49,790 nt of DNA, from positions 1 to 49,790 of the forward strand of contig CAZPMN010000018.1 of assembly GCA_964587835.1 (NCBI GenBank), given 5' to 3'. The DNA is from Erginobacter sp964587835 (GTDB lineage Bacteria; Auribacterota; Erginobacteria; Erginobacterales; Erginobacteraceae). The position numbers and the translations under genes were made by a program. The notes below the pieces were generated by a model, which was not told where the DNA came from, did not search any database, and saw nothing but the letters and a program-made list of their open reading frames with translations. Shown here in pieces: positions 23,430 to 31,977 of the stretch; the first letter of the stretch is position 1, and every line of letters begins with the position of its first letter.

Positions 23430-24869
23430 TTACCTGAATAGCATTTGTTCAGCGGAATTACCAGTCCCTTTTTCTCCTTCCGGGCGACAGTCGTAGATGA
23501 CAATCCGGCCTCGGGGATCGGCGAAGACGGCCGCCTCTCGGTACCGGGAGAGGTGGGTCCTGACCTCGGGCGAGGTCCAGAAGCGGTTCTCCGAGATGAC
23601 GATGAACTTCAGCCGCTCTTCTCCGGCCAGCCGCTCCATCACCCGATCTAAGTCAAGCAGACCGGCCCGAAAGCGCATATGGTTGGTATCGACCAGGTCG
23701 AGGGCGATCTCCCGGTCGGTCATCATCGCCAGCAGGGGAGCGACGGTGACGTGACCGAAGATCAGGTCGCCGGGTCGGGAATTCTCCTTGATGAACTTCC
23801 GGCACTCCTCCCCGCTCTCGAAACCGATCAGCTGCTCCCGCTCAAGGTAACGAACGATATTGTCCCCGGTGAAGCCGGCCAGGACCAGCAGACCGACGGC
23901 CAGGGCCGCCGACCGCCGGCAAGCCGGGGCAAATATTTCGGGCAGACCGGCCAGGGCGACCGCCCCGACCCAGGCCAGGTAGGGGATCGGGAGCATAAAA
24001 TACTGGGTGAAGAGCGGGTCGGTGAAGCCGAGGATGAGCAGGTAGCCGAACCCGGCCGCGAAGACGGCGGTCCGCTTCGGCGTCTTCGGGGTCCAGGCGT
24101 AGAGAAGCGGGAGGAAGAAGATGAGGAAGTTCCGCCGGAGCGTCCGGAGATAGATGTCGGCGACCGGCTCGACGCTGCTCGGCTTGAGCAGGTGATAGAG
24201 GTAGACCGAAAGGTAATAGCGGCGACCGAAGAGGAGCAGCCCGGCCCCGTTGACGGCACCGAAGATCAGCAAAAAACCGAGGAGGAACCTCCCCGTCAGC
24301 CGGCGGCGGGACGGCGAGGCCAGGTATGAGACCAGGACCACCACCCCCCAGGGGAGGGCGTAGAGACCGGTCACCGAAGCCAGCCCCCAGCAGACCCCGG
24401 CGGCGAAGGGACGGTCATCAAGGAAGAAATAGAGGCTGAACATCAAAAAGGCGGCGGCCAGGCTGACCCCGAAAGGATGGGTGGTCACCTTGAGCAGCTC
24501 GTAGCAGAAGAGAAGGCCAACCAGGAAGAAAACCGCGCTCAGGCCCCGCTCCCGCCGCCAGAGCTGGAGGTAGAGGAGCGCGGCGGCCAGCAATACCGGC
24601 AGCGAGGCGGTCAGTTTCAGTGCCGCCAGGTTAAAGCCGAAAATCCCGTAAACCAGGGTCAGGACCAGGAGGTTGAGGGGGGGGTGGGCGTAGAAGAAGT
24701 CGCGGTAGAAGAGCTTGCCGGAGTCCATCAGCCGGGCCATATAGAAGTAGGTGTTCTCGTCCCCTCCGACCGTGGGGTGAAACCCGTAGGTCTTGAGGAA
24801 GAGAAACCCCGCCCCCGCCAGGACCAGCAGCGGCCACTTCAGGTATGCCAGGCGAAATTTCACTTTCAC
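23430..24869 (-). CDS. Polytopic membrane glycosyltransferase (GT39/GT83-like)
   Basis: A 479-residue protein with about ten or more membrane helices. After the first helix, GGDENTYFYMARLMDSGKLFYRDFFYAHPPLNLLVL has the acidic D/E-E pair in the first periplasmic loop and the YRDFFYAHPPL motif typical of PMT/ArnT-like GT-C enzymes, which use polyprenyl-phosphate sugars. The C-terminal soluble part (RPGDLIFGHVTVAPLLAMMTDREIALDLVDTNHMRF, then LKFIVISENRFWTS) is like other GT-C proteins. GTG at 24869 has AAGGAAT upstream. Sugar and acceptor unknown. Confidence 0.75.
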   Translation of the reverse strand: MKVKFRLAYLKWPLLVLAGAGFLFLKTYGFHPTVGGDENTYFYMARLMDSGKLFYRDFFYAHPPLNLLVLTLVYGIFGFNLAALKLTASLPVLLAAALLYLQLWRRERGLSAVFFLVGLLFCYELLKVTTHPFGVSLAAAFLMFSLYFFLDDRPFAAGVCWGLASVTGLYALPWGVVVLVSYLASPSRRRLTGRFLLGFLLIFGAVNGAGLLLFGRRYYLSVYLYHLLKPSSVEPVADIYLRTLRRNFLIFFLPLLYAWTPKTPKRTAVFAAGFGYLLILGFTDPLFTQYFMLPIPYLAWVGAVALAGLPEIFAPACRRSAALAVGLLVLAGFTGDNIVRYLEREQLIGFESGEECRKFIKENSRPGDLIFGHVTVAPLLAMMTDREIALDLVDTNHMRFRAGLLDLDRVMERLAGEERLKFIVISENRFWTSPEVRTHLSRYREAAVFADPRGRIVIYDCRPEGEKGTGNSAEQMLFR

Positions 24870-24924
24870 ACCGATTCCTTCCGATGACCGTGCATTATTT
24901 CGCGACGTGGTCAATAGAGCGAAC

Positions 24925-24957
24925 AAAAAAGCCGCCCCCAACCGGGGGCGGCTTTTT
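24925..24957. terminator. Intrinsic terminator of the porin gene
   Basis: GCCGCCCCC (24931-24939) pairs with GGGGGCGGC (24944-24952) around AACC, with six A on the left giving a U tract for reverse-strand transcripts and five T on the right. Confidence 0.88.
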
Positions 24958-24962
24958 CTCAC

Positions 24963-24989
24963 TTAAATTTTTCCGGAGGAAAAATTTAA
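24963..24989. repeat. TTTCC-GGA-GGAAA palindrome containing the porin stop
   Basis: TTAAATTTTTCC (24963-24974) pairs with GGAAAAATTTAA (24978-24989) around GGA. The porin stop codon is at 24986-24988. The same hairpin type occurs before two microcompartment shell genes (37219-37241, 37929-37955). Confidence 0.85.
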
Positions 24990-26344
24990 AAGTTCACCCG
25001 GATCTCAGCCCGCACCTCGACCACGTCGTCCGGATTGTCGTCATTGGCGGGGGTGTTGTAAGCATCGCCCGGCTTGAACCAGGAGGCGACCAGCTGCATC
25101 GCAACATCCTCGGTGTAGTCGTACTCAAGGATGGCGTCGAGCTCCATCCCCAGGTCCTTGTCCTCGCCGTTGGTAGGAGCATTGACCCCGCCGTTGTCCA
25201 TATCGGGGTTGCCCATATTCATCGCCAGTTCCTCGGCCTGATTGTACAGGTAGAAGTCGAGGACCAGCGTCCAGGCGTCAGAGGGGACAAAGCTGACCTG
25301 CCCGTTGAGGATCCCGATGTTGGAGAGCCGCGGCGAGTAGGCGTAGCCGTAATAGTTGTAGTTGAACATCGGGTCGAACATCTTCTCTCCGGGGTTGGCC
25401 GGATCTTCCCCGTCGTCGCCGGAGGCGAAGGTGTAGGAGAGGGCGATCGCCGGCTCCCAGGTCACGTCAAAGACGTAAACCGCCCCGACGTCGAACCCGT
25501 AAGCCCGGATAGATTCCTCATCGGCCATCCCGATAGTCTGGTACTTGCCGAACTGGTAGGCGAACTCGCCCCAGATATCGAAGGCCTCGACCGGGGAGGC
25601 GTCGAAACGGAAACCGACCGCCACCGGGGCGCTCTTGTCATCCCCGTACTCCTCGTCGATGGCATCCCGGACGCCGAAGACGTAACCTTCCATCGTCCAG
25701 TAGTCTTCCTGGTAGTTGAGGTTAAGGCCGAAGAGATCCTCGTCGTCGCCCCCCTTCTCCACGCCGCCGTCAGCCCACCGGTCGGACTCGACCAGGCGGG
25801 AGTAAAAGAGGTCGATCGTCCAGGGGTAGAAGTCGAGGATGTTGCGAATGGTGTCAAACTTGTACTCCCATTCGTTGGAGGAGATCAGGAAGCCGCGTCC
25901 GTAGTTGAGGTACTGCCGCCCGATCTTGGCCGTCCAGGGCGTATAGGCGATCTCGCTCAACTGGAGGTAAGCCTCGGCGACATTGACATCCCAATCGTTA
26001 TCTACCTTGCTGTAGACCGTTCTCGTATCAGTCGAGCCGTCTTCATTTTCTTCCACGATGGTCTCACTCGCAATTCTCTGCCGACCCCAGAGGCCGTCGG
26101 CTTCCACCGTGGCCACCACCCAGACGTTGTCGGTCAGGTCGGCCTCAGCCGAGACCCGGGTCCGCTGACGGAAGTAGAAATCGTCCTGGTCGGTCTCGTC
26201 ACCGACCGAGTAGAGGTTCTTGGTATAGTAAGCCCGGGTCCGGATATCCCCCCCCAGGCGCACGTTCTGAACCTCCGCCAGGGCGGCGGTAGAAACGGAA
26301 GCGAACATCGCCGCCGCCAACAGGATTGCCATCATCTTCTTCAT
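24986..26344 (-). CDS. Outer-membrane beta-barrel porin (alginate-export-like)
   Basis: A 452-residue protein with a signal peptide (MKKMMAILLAAAMFASVSTAALA) and alternating amphipathic beta strands through to a terminal Phe (VEVRAEIRVNF), the signal for BAM-dependent insertion. The N-terminal NVRLGGDIRTRAYY...FRQRTRVSAEADLTDNVWVVATVEADGLWG and IGRQYLNYGRGFLISS match AlgE/alginate-export-type barrels. The loops are Asp/Glu-rich (DDGEDPANPG, NTPANDDNPDD), suggesting cation or polysaccharide interaction. Strong ribosome site AAGGAGG; terminator downstream. Probably a major outer-membrane protein. Confidence 0.85.
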   Translation of the reverse strand: MKKMMAILLAAAMFASVSTAALAEVQNVRLGGDIRTRAYYTKNLYSVGDETDQDDFYFRQRTRVSAEADLTDNVWVVATVEADGLWGRQRIASETIVEENEDGSTDTRTVYSKVDNDWDVNVAEAYLQLSEIAYTPWTAKIGRQYLNYGRGFLISSNEWEYKFDTIRNILDFYPWTIDLFYSRLVESDRWADGGVEKGGDDEDLFGLNLNYQEDYWTMEGYVFGVRDAIDEEYGDDKSAPVAVGFRFDASPVEAFDIWGEFAYQFGKYQTIGMADEESIRAYGFDVGAVYVFDVTWEPAIALSYTFASGDDGEDPANPGEKMFDPMFNYNYYGYAYSPRLSNIGILNGQVSFVPSDAWTLVLDFYLYNQAEELAMNMGNPDMDNGGVNAPTNGEDKDLGMELDAILEYDYTEDVAMQLVASWFKPGDAYNTPANDDNPDDVVEVRAEIRVNF

Positions 26345-26461
26345 CGGAGCAACCTCCTTCTTTCCTGGTTTGATATCTTATCTGTTCTCTATGGCTCCAA
26401 CACCGCCACCCGCCTGGCAACCGGGATCGCCCGGGGTTAACGGTGATAACTTAGGGGAGCA

Positions 26462-26491
26462 AATTTAGCAAGGTGACGATCCGACAGTCAA
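26462..26491 (-). promoter_or_regulatory. Predicted porin promoter
   Basis: On the reverse strand TTGACT (26491-26486) and TAAATT (26467-26462) are 18 bases apart, giving a start near 26455 and a leader of about 110 bases before the porin ATG. Confidence 0.35.
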
Positions 26492-26522
26492 GAATAAAAT
26501 AGCTTATGCGATTCGGCCCCGG

Positions 26523-27170
26523 TCACTCCGGCGGCGGGTACTCCAGGGCGACCTCCTCTTCTCGGGCCAGCCGGGCGTAAGGACTTTGCTGAAACTGCCG
26601 ATAGACCTGCCGAAACGCCTCCCGGGCTTCCGCGGGACGGTCCGCCTCCCGCCAGCAACGCCCCTGGCCGAAGGCGGCCTCCGGGACCCGGGCCGAATCC
26701 GGGTAGCGAACAATCAGCAGGCGATAGGCCTCGACCGCCTCGTTCCAGCGACCCTCGGCTTCCAGGGAGGCGGCGATTCCCATCTGGGCGAAGTCGGCCA
26801 GGGGATGTTCCGGGTACCTCTCTTCGAAGAGGCGATAGGAGTTCCGGGCGGCGGCGTAATCGCCCTCGGAGAAGGAAAGGGCGCCGGCCTGGATCAGGGC
26901 CAGGGGAGCCGAGGGAGTGTCCGGATAGCTGCCGTAGACAGCCTGCAGCTCCTCCCGGCCCTGGGCCTCGCTGAGCAGACGAGCTGCCGCGGCCCGGTGG
27001 CTGGCTTCCCGGTATGAGATCCATCCGATGACGACGGCCACCCCGACCACCACCGTCGCCAGGACGATCAGGAGGAGGCGATGCCGCTCCAGGAAGGTGG
27101 CGGTGGAGGCAACCGCCTCCACCAGGCCGTCGTGCTTCATCTCCTTGACGCTGACTCTCTTTGCGGACAT
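26523..27170 (-). CDS. YfgM-like membrane-anchored TPR protein
   Basis: A 215-residue protein with a cytoplasmic N-terminus, one membrane helix (RLLLIVLATVVVGVAVVIGWI, about residues 31-51) and periplasmic TPR repeats: ALIQAGALSFSEGDYAAARNSYRLFEERYPEHPLADFAQMGIAASLEAEGRWNEAVEAYRLLIVRYPDSARVPEAAFGQGRC. The layout matches YfgM/TPR_21 and TolA-binding-like proteins, which aid secretion or envelope assembly. Its stop precedes the porin leader. Role inferred only from architecture. Confidence 0.8.
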   Translation of the reverse strand: MSAKRVSVKEMKHDGLVEAVASTATFLERHRLLLIVLATVVVGVAVVIGWISYREASHRAAAARLLSEAQGREELQAVYGSYPDTPSAPLALIQAGALSFSEGDYAAARNSYRLFEERYPEHPLADFAQMGIAASLEAEGRWNEAVEAYRLLIVRYPDSARVPEAAFGQGRCWREADRPAEAREAFRQVYRQFQQSPYARLAREEEVALEYPPPE

Positions 27171-27180
27171 CGTGCGGTGC

Positions 27181-27300
27181 CGGTAATCGGTAATCGGTAA
27201 TCGGTAATCAGTAATCGGTAATCAGTGATCGGTAATCAGTGATCGGTAATCAGTGATCGGTAATCAGTGATCAGTAAGCAGTAAGCAGTGAGCAGTGAGC
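27181..27300. repeat. Long heptamer array
   Basis: About 17 near-perfect tandem copies of a seven-base unit, AATCGGT, AATCAGT, GATCGGT, GATCAGT, AAGCAGT, GAGCAGT. Each unit carries a TAA or TGA triplet across its junction, so the array has stops in all frames. It lies upstream of the TPR gene and downstream of the STT3-like gene. Confidence 0.95.
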
Positions 27301-27342
27301 GATGACAGGGTAAGGGAAAGCGGCGAGCGGGTTCAAGGAGAA

Positions 27343-29778
27343 TTATTTTCTGGGACGGACCCGGTAGAGAAATACGGTCTCGCTGGCGGAAGGATCCTGC
27401 TCGTAATGGATGAGCTGGAAATGCCGCAGATCCCGGGGGCGGTAGAGCATCTTGAAGAGGGCGGTCTCCTGGAGCCGCTCCATCTTGTTGATCCCCAGCT
27501 GCTGCGGCTGGTAGATAATATCGGGTGAGAAGCTGTACTGATACTCACCGGTCTCCGGGCTGTGGCGGAGAAGCATAAAGTATTTCGATGAAATGACCAG
27601 GTAATCGATTGACCGCGAACTCAGAGCCAGAGCGGCGGCCTCTTCCGTCATCCAATAGAGGCGGGGAAGCTGGAAATCGATATTTTCCGGTGAGAGCACC
27701 GACTTGACCCCGGAGACAGCCTCAGCCATATAGCCGTCGCTCCAGGGGACGAAGATCCTCCCCTCCCCTCCGGAGATTTCCCCCAATCGGCGGTAGAGGC
27801 GATATTCCACCTCAGTGCTCTTGGCGGTCTGGTTCATCGAGGGGATGATGGCAGCGAAAAGCCAGCAGACCAGGGCCACCCCGGATAGATACCGACGGCT
27901 GTCAGACGCTTCCCGAGGCCGGTAGAGGAGATAGAGCAGAACCCCGAAGAGAGGGGGGGCGATGAAACGGAGGTTCTTCCAGAAGCCGGCGGAGCCCAGG
28001 AGCAGTAAGAGCAGGATGAGCAGGGGGATTCCGACCAGGGCGACGACTTTCAGGCGGGAGAAGAGCTGCTGCCGTTCCCTTCGATCCCCCCGGGGACGGG
28101 TAACCGCCAGCAGGACCATCAGCAGCCCAACTGCCAAAAGGCAGACCTCGACAGTAAAATACTTCTGGATAAATACCATCACTTCATTGAGACGGGCCAT
28201 CACCGAGTTCACCGCTCTCACTTTCCCAGCCTGGTCCATCTCATCGAGCCCCGCCAGCAACCTCAGCTGATCAGGTTTCCCCAGGGTCTTGACCCGGAAC
28301 ATCGCCCCGCCCAGGACCGCCCCGATGAGGAGCCAGAGAGCGGTCAGGGCGGCCACCGCCCGGACCCAAGCCGGCTTTCGGGATTCGGCCAGCCATTTAT
28401 AGACAGTATGGACAACCAGGCCGGCCGCGCCCGCCGCGCAGAGGATGAAGAGATAGGTGAAGCCGGGGGCGGTCCGCAACAGGCCTCCCGAAACGAGGGG
28501 AATGGTTAAGATTCCCCATCCATTCCGAATCGATGAACTACCGAGAAGAACAAAAGCAGCCAGAATCGCGAAGAGAGTGAAGAGGAAAACGGCCAGGGAG
28601 ATCCCCGAGCGCCGCTCCTTGACCGGCCATTGAATTGAGTAGTAGATAAAGAGAGCGCAAACCGGAAAGAAGACGGCGTACTCGGTGGAGTAGCGCCCGC
28701 CGAACTCGCCGATGATGTAGGTCATCCAGGCGGCCAACACCCAGCCGTAGGCCGGTTTCCAGTTGACGAAGGCGAGCGCCCCCATCAGGGCAACCCCGAA
28801 GGAGAGCGGACGGGTCCCCCGATCGGCCGTCCGGGAGGCCATGTACCCGGTCATCAGCAGGATCAAACCCAGCATATCCTTCTTCTTCACCGCGACGTAG
28901 ACCCCGACCGGGAGGAAGAAGAAGAGAAAATTGAATCGCAACCAGTAGTCGCCCAGCGAGCTGCCCAGCAGATCCCCGGAACCGGCCTTGATCTGGGCCC
29001 GGACATCGATCCCCCGGGTTTCCAGCGCAAGGTCGAAAATTTTCTCCATCAGGGGCGGCATCAGAAAATAGCCCGTCAGGAGAAGGATTCCGGCAATCAC
29101 CGCCAGGGAGATGAGGAAGAACGGGTAGCCGGAGGAGCGGGCGGAGCCGACCAGGGCTTTCGCTCCCCGCCAGAGGAGGTAGATCAGGACCGTGCCGGCG
29201 GAGACCATAATCGTCGGGCCGACGTGGGCGCCGAGCCAGAGCGTGAGCAGGGCCAATCCGCCGAAGAGAAGCCGGGCCGCGCCCTTTCTTTGGAAGACCA
29301 TCACCGTCCCGTAAAGCGAGAGGACCAGGTAGGGATAGGCGAAGATATCGTGGGTGACCGTCCCGGCGCTGTTGAACATCGGCAGAACCATCGTACCGTA
29401 GACCAGGCCGGCGAGCAGCCCGGTCTTCTTCCCGTGGAGTTCGGAGACCAGGAGGTAAAAGAGGGCGGCGTTGAGAGAGGAGGAGATCGAGGAGACCAGG
29501 TAGGTGGCGTAGAGGAGGGCTTCGCCGCCCAAGAGGCTCCCGACCGCCGAGAGAATCCACCAGGAGGGATCCCAGACCGAGTAGAGGTCGAAGGTCCCCT
29601 TGGCCACCCCGTAGTAGAACCAGAGCTCGATCCCGCTGACGGTATGCCACCCCCAGCGGAGGAGAAAGACCAGGGTGACCACCAGCCGGGCGGAGAGGGC
29701 GTAGAGGAAGATGCCGGCCATCAGCCGCCATCCCGGAAATTCTTCTATCCGCTGCCAGAAGTTTGTTTTCGGTTCCAT
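27343..29778 (-). CDS. STT3-like oligosaccharyltransferase-type membrane protein
   Basis: An 811-residue protein with about 13 or more membrane helices and a C-terminal soluble domain of about 140 residues. The first periplasmic loop (WFYYGVAKGTFDLYSVWDPSWWILSAVG) and the soluble domain starting RIFVPWSDGYMAEAVSGVKSVLSPENIDF, then TEEAAALALSSRSIDYLVISSKYF, resemble STT3/AglB, in which WWDYG begins the same domain and a later segment follows the pattern of residues 710-735. WSDG replaces WWDYG. Such enzymes transfer lipid-linked glycans to Asn. It may instead be another GT-C glycosyltransferase. It neighbours a GT39-like gene 3 kb away. The start at 29778 is chosen for length and topology. Confidence 0.5.
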   Translation of the reverse strand: MEPKTNFWQRIEEFPGWRLMAGIFLYALSARLVVTLVFLLRWGWHTVSGIELWFYYGVAKGTFDLYSVWDPSWWILSAVGSLLGGEALLYATYLVSSISSSLNAALFYLLVSELHGKKTGLLAGLVYGTMVLPMFNSAGTVTHDIFAYPYLVLSLYGTVMVFQRKGAARLLFGGLALLTLWLGAHVGPTIMVSAGTVLIYLLWRGAKALVGSARSSGYPFFLISLAVIAGILLLTGYFLMPPLMEKIFDLALETRGIDVRAQIKAGSGDLLGSSLGDYWLRFNFLFFFLPVGVYVAVKKKDMLGLILLMTGYMASRTADRGTRPLSFGVALMGALAFVNWKPAYGWVLAAWMTYIIGEFGGRYSTEYAVFFPVCALFIYYSIQWPVKERRSGISLAVFLFTLFAILAAFVLLGSSSIRNGWGILTIPLVSGGLLRTAPGFTYLFILCAAGAAGLVVHTVYKWLAESRKPAWVRAVAALTALWLLIGAVLGGAMFRVKTLGKPDQLRLLAGLDEMDQAGKVRAVNSVMARLNEVMVFIQKYFTVEVCLLAVGLLMVLLAVTRPRGDRRERQQLFSRLKVVALVGIPLLILLLLLLGSAGFWKNLRFIAPPLFGVLLYLLYRPREASDSRRYLSGVALVCWLFAAIIPSMNQTAKSTEVEYRLYRRLGEISGGEGRIFVPWSDGYMAEAVSGVKSVLSPENIDFQLPRLYWMTEEAAALALSSRSIDYLVISSKYFMLLRHSPETGEYQYSFSPDIIYQPQQLGINKMERLQETALFKMLYRPRDLRHFQLIHYEQDPSASETVFLYRVRPRK

Positions 29779-29855
29779 AAGCTGGAAGCCCCGGATCAGC
29801 AAACGGTGAAAATAGCAGAATATCCCGCCGGAAGGCAAAGGAAACCGACCCTGTC

Positions 29856-31595
29856 TCAGTTACCCAGCCGGCCGAGAACGTTCCGGGCCTTACCGGCCTG
29901 GCGACCTTCCGGACGGAGCTTAAGGAAGGCCTCGAGATATTCCCGGGCTCGAGCAGAATCACCCAGCCGCCGGCTGACCATTCCCAACCCATAAAGGGCG
30001 GCAGGGTTATCCGGATTGAGCGAGAGGGCCTTTTCGAAAGCGGCCACCGCCTGCTCCGGCTCGCCCAGCCAGTTATGAGACCAGCCTTTCCGGACCAAAA
30101 CGCGGCCGGATCGCCCCGGGGAGAGCCGCTCTTTTTCCAGAATCCGGTACTGCTCGATGGCCTCCCGGTACCTCTTCCCGTAGTAGCAGGTATCGGCCAG
30201 CAGGATCCGGGCGTTAAGATCTCCGGGCGCGGTTTGGAGGATCCCCTCCAGAAGCACGGCGGCGGTGGTATGGTCTCCCGCCGCCATCTTTTCCCGGGCC
30301 TCCCCCAGGGCGGAAAGTTCCCTCACCCGGATCTTTAAACCCTCAACCCGCTTGAAGAGCGAGGCGGCCGGGGCCAGGGGAACACCGAGATCGGCAAGGA
30401 CCGAGCGGGGACAGGAGGCAATGATACCACCCCCCATCCGCCGGAGCGGAATCCAGCCCCGCAACCGCTCGAGGGGGATCTCGATGGCGGTCTCCCAGTC
30501 GGGGACAATCCTCCGCGGGACCCCCTCCAAACTCTCCGCCGCCGCTGCCACCTCGGGATTCCGCTCCAACCATCCCGCCAGGGCCGAAGATTCGTTTCGG
30601 GCCTCGTTCAAGGAAATCCCGGCGGGAAGCGGGGCGAGGATCTGCTCCAGTTCCCCGCCCCTAAGCTTCCAGGCCGCGGCAACATCCTTGAGAGCTCGCA
30701 GACCGTCAATGACGACCGCCTTCGAGGCGAAGACCGTCTCCCGGGGTGAAGCCGGCGGCGCCGGGATAAGCTCAACCGGGAGCGAATCGGCATCCACCCG
30801 GCAGCTCTGGGCGATCTCTTCCGAGATCCGGCAATACTCGGCGGGGAAACCAAGATCGAGCATCTCCCGCTCACTCTTCAGGTAATATTGGCGCGAGGCG
30901 AGGGCGAAGTCGGACCCGTAACCGAACCGGGTCTTGATCAGGGCGTCGTGATATCTCCAGTCTTGAGGCCGGCGGTAGTGGCAATCGTTGGTGAGCACCG
31001 GGGGGACCCTGAAGCGGCGGGCAAGGGCGATCAACCCCTCGTTGGCCTTCTCCTCTTCCGGAATGCCGTGCCGGCCCAGCTCAGGGTGAAAGTCGCGGCC
31101 GAAGATCTCGTAGTAACGCTCGAATTCTTTCGCGGCCTCCTCCATCCCGGAGGTGATATATTTCTGGGGGAGCGACCCCCAGAAACAGCCGGAGAGGGCG
31201 ATCAGGCCGTGGTGATACTTCTCCAACAGCGCCCAGTCAACCAGCCCCCGGGCCTCCTCGAAGGAATTCTCCAGCCAGCTGTCATTGACCAGACTGATCA
31301 GGTTGGCCAGTCCCTGGTCGTTAGCGGCCAGCAGGACCAAATGGTTCCGGTAAGTGTCGAAACGCTCGATGCTGGCCCGGGCGTCCTCGACGAAATAGAC
31401 CTCGCAGCCGATCACCGGATGGAGACCGGCGGCCCGGCAGGCGCGGGAGAACGGGTAGAGATAATCAACCACCCCGTGATCGGTCAGGGCGACCGACTCC
31501 TGCCCCAGTTCTCTCAGGTAAGCCGGCTCCCGTTCCGGATCGAGAATACTGTCCGAGTAGGAACCGTAAAAGTGGCAGTGGAGGTGGGCGAACAT
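29856..31595 (-). CDS. DnaE-derived PHP-domain protein fused to TPR repeats, no polymerase catalytic site
   Basis: A 579-residue protein. Residues 1-265 are a PHP domain of the DNA polymerase III alpha type: HLHCH (4-8), ALTDHGVVDYL, PVIGCEVYF, NHLVLLAANDQGLANLISLV, GLIALSGCFWGSLP, IPEEEKANEGLIALARRF, NDCHY, EEIAQSCRV. In DnaE the palm domain would follow, but only about 30 residues lead into SKAVVIDGLRALKDVAAAWKL and ISLNEARNESSALAGWLERNPEVAAAAESLEGVPRR (290-362), matching the DnaE thumb region. No PDxDxDF motif or later catalytic Asp is present. Residues 425-575 are TPR repeats. The PHP metal ligands look largely intact, so it may be a phosphoesterase or nuclease. Cytoplasmic. Confidence 0.85.
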   Translation of the reverse strand: MFAHLHCHFYGSYSDSILDPEREPAYLRELGQESVALTDHGVVDYLYPFSRACRAAGLHPVIGCEVYFVEDARASIERFDTYRNHLVLLAANDQGLANLISLVNDSWLENSFEEARGLVDWALLEKYHHGLIALSGCFWGSLPQKYITSGMEEAAKEFERYYEIFGRDFHPELGRHGIPEEEKANEGLIALARRFRVPPVLTNDCHYRRPQDWRYHDALIKTRFGYGSDFALASRQYYLKSEREMLDLGFPAEYCRISEEIAQSCRVDADSLPVELIPAPPASPRETVFASKAVVIDGLRALKDVAAAWKLRGGELEQILAPLPAGISLNEARNESSALAGWLERNPEVAAAAESLEGVPRRIVPDWETAIEIPLERLRGWIPLRRMGGGIIASCPRSVLADLGVPLAPAASLFKRVEGLKIRVRELSALGEAREKMAAGDHTTAAVLLEGILQTAPGDLNARILLADTCYYGKRYREAIEQYRILEKERLSPGRSGRVLVRKGWSHNWLGEPEQAVAAFEKALSLNPDNPAALYGLGMVSRRLGDSARAREYLEAFLKLRPEGRQAGKARNVLGRLGN

Positions 31596-31602
31596 CGAGG
31601 GA

Positions 31603-31977
31603 ACCAGTAAGCAGTGAGCAGTGAGCAGTGAGCAGTAAGCGGTAATCAGTGATCAGTGATCAGTAAGCAGTGATCAGTAGTAGGGAAATTCGGTATCGCC
31701 CTTCGGGCTTGTGGGATCGGAATGCCTCCGGCATTCCTGGCAGTAGGTGCAGTATCGCTTTTTGGGCATAGCGCATGGAGTATGGCGCATAGCGCCCGCT
31801 CACTGCTTACTGCTCACCGCTTACCTATTGCCATTCCCTATTCCCCATTCCCTATTCCCCATTCAGTGTAATCTGTGAAATCTGTGGACAAAATAGGGAG
31901 CGGTCCGGGGGATACACAAAACTAATTAGTGGTAATTAGTGTAATTAGTGGATAAAAAAAGGGGGCGCGGCGGGGGG
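31603..31977. repeat. Repeat-filled intergenic stretch
   Basis: No gene is seen. It holds a heptamer array (31606-31680), a GTATCGCCCTTCGGGCTTGT unit (31693-31712), a GGAATGCCTCCGGCATTCC palindrome (31720-31738), a CCCTATTCCCCATT run (31837-31864), the TGTGAAATCTGTGGACAAA unit and an AATTAGTG run up to the rnhC stop. Confidence 0.85.

Noticed and set aside
27181..27300. Possible CRISPR array
   Set aside because: The repeat unit is seven bases with no spacers, and no cas gene is present. It is a simple heptamer array.
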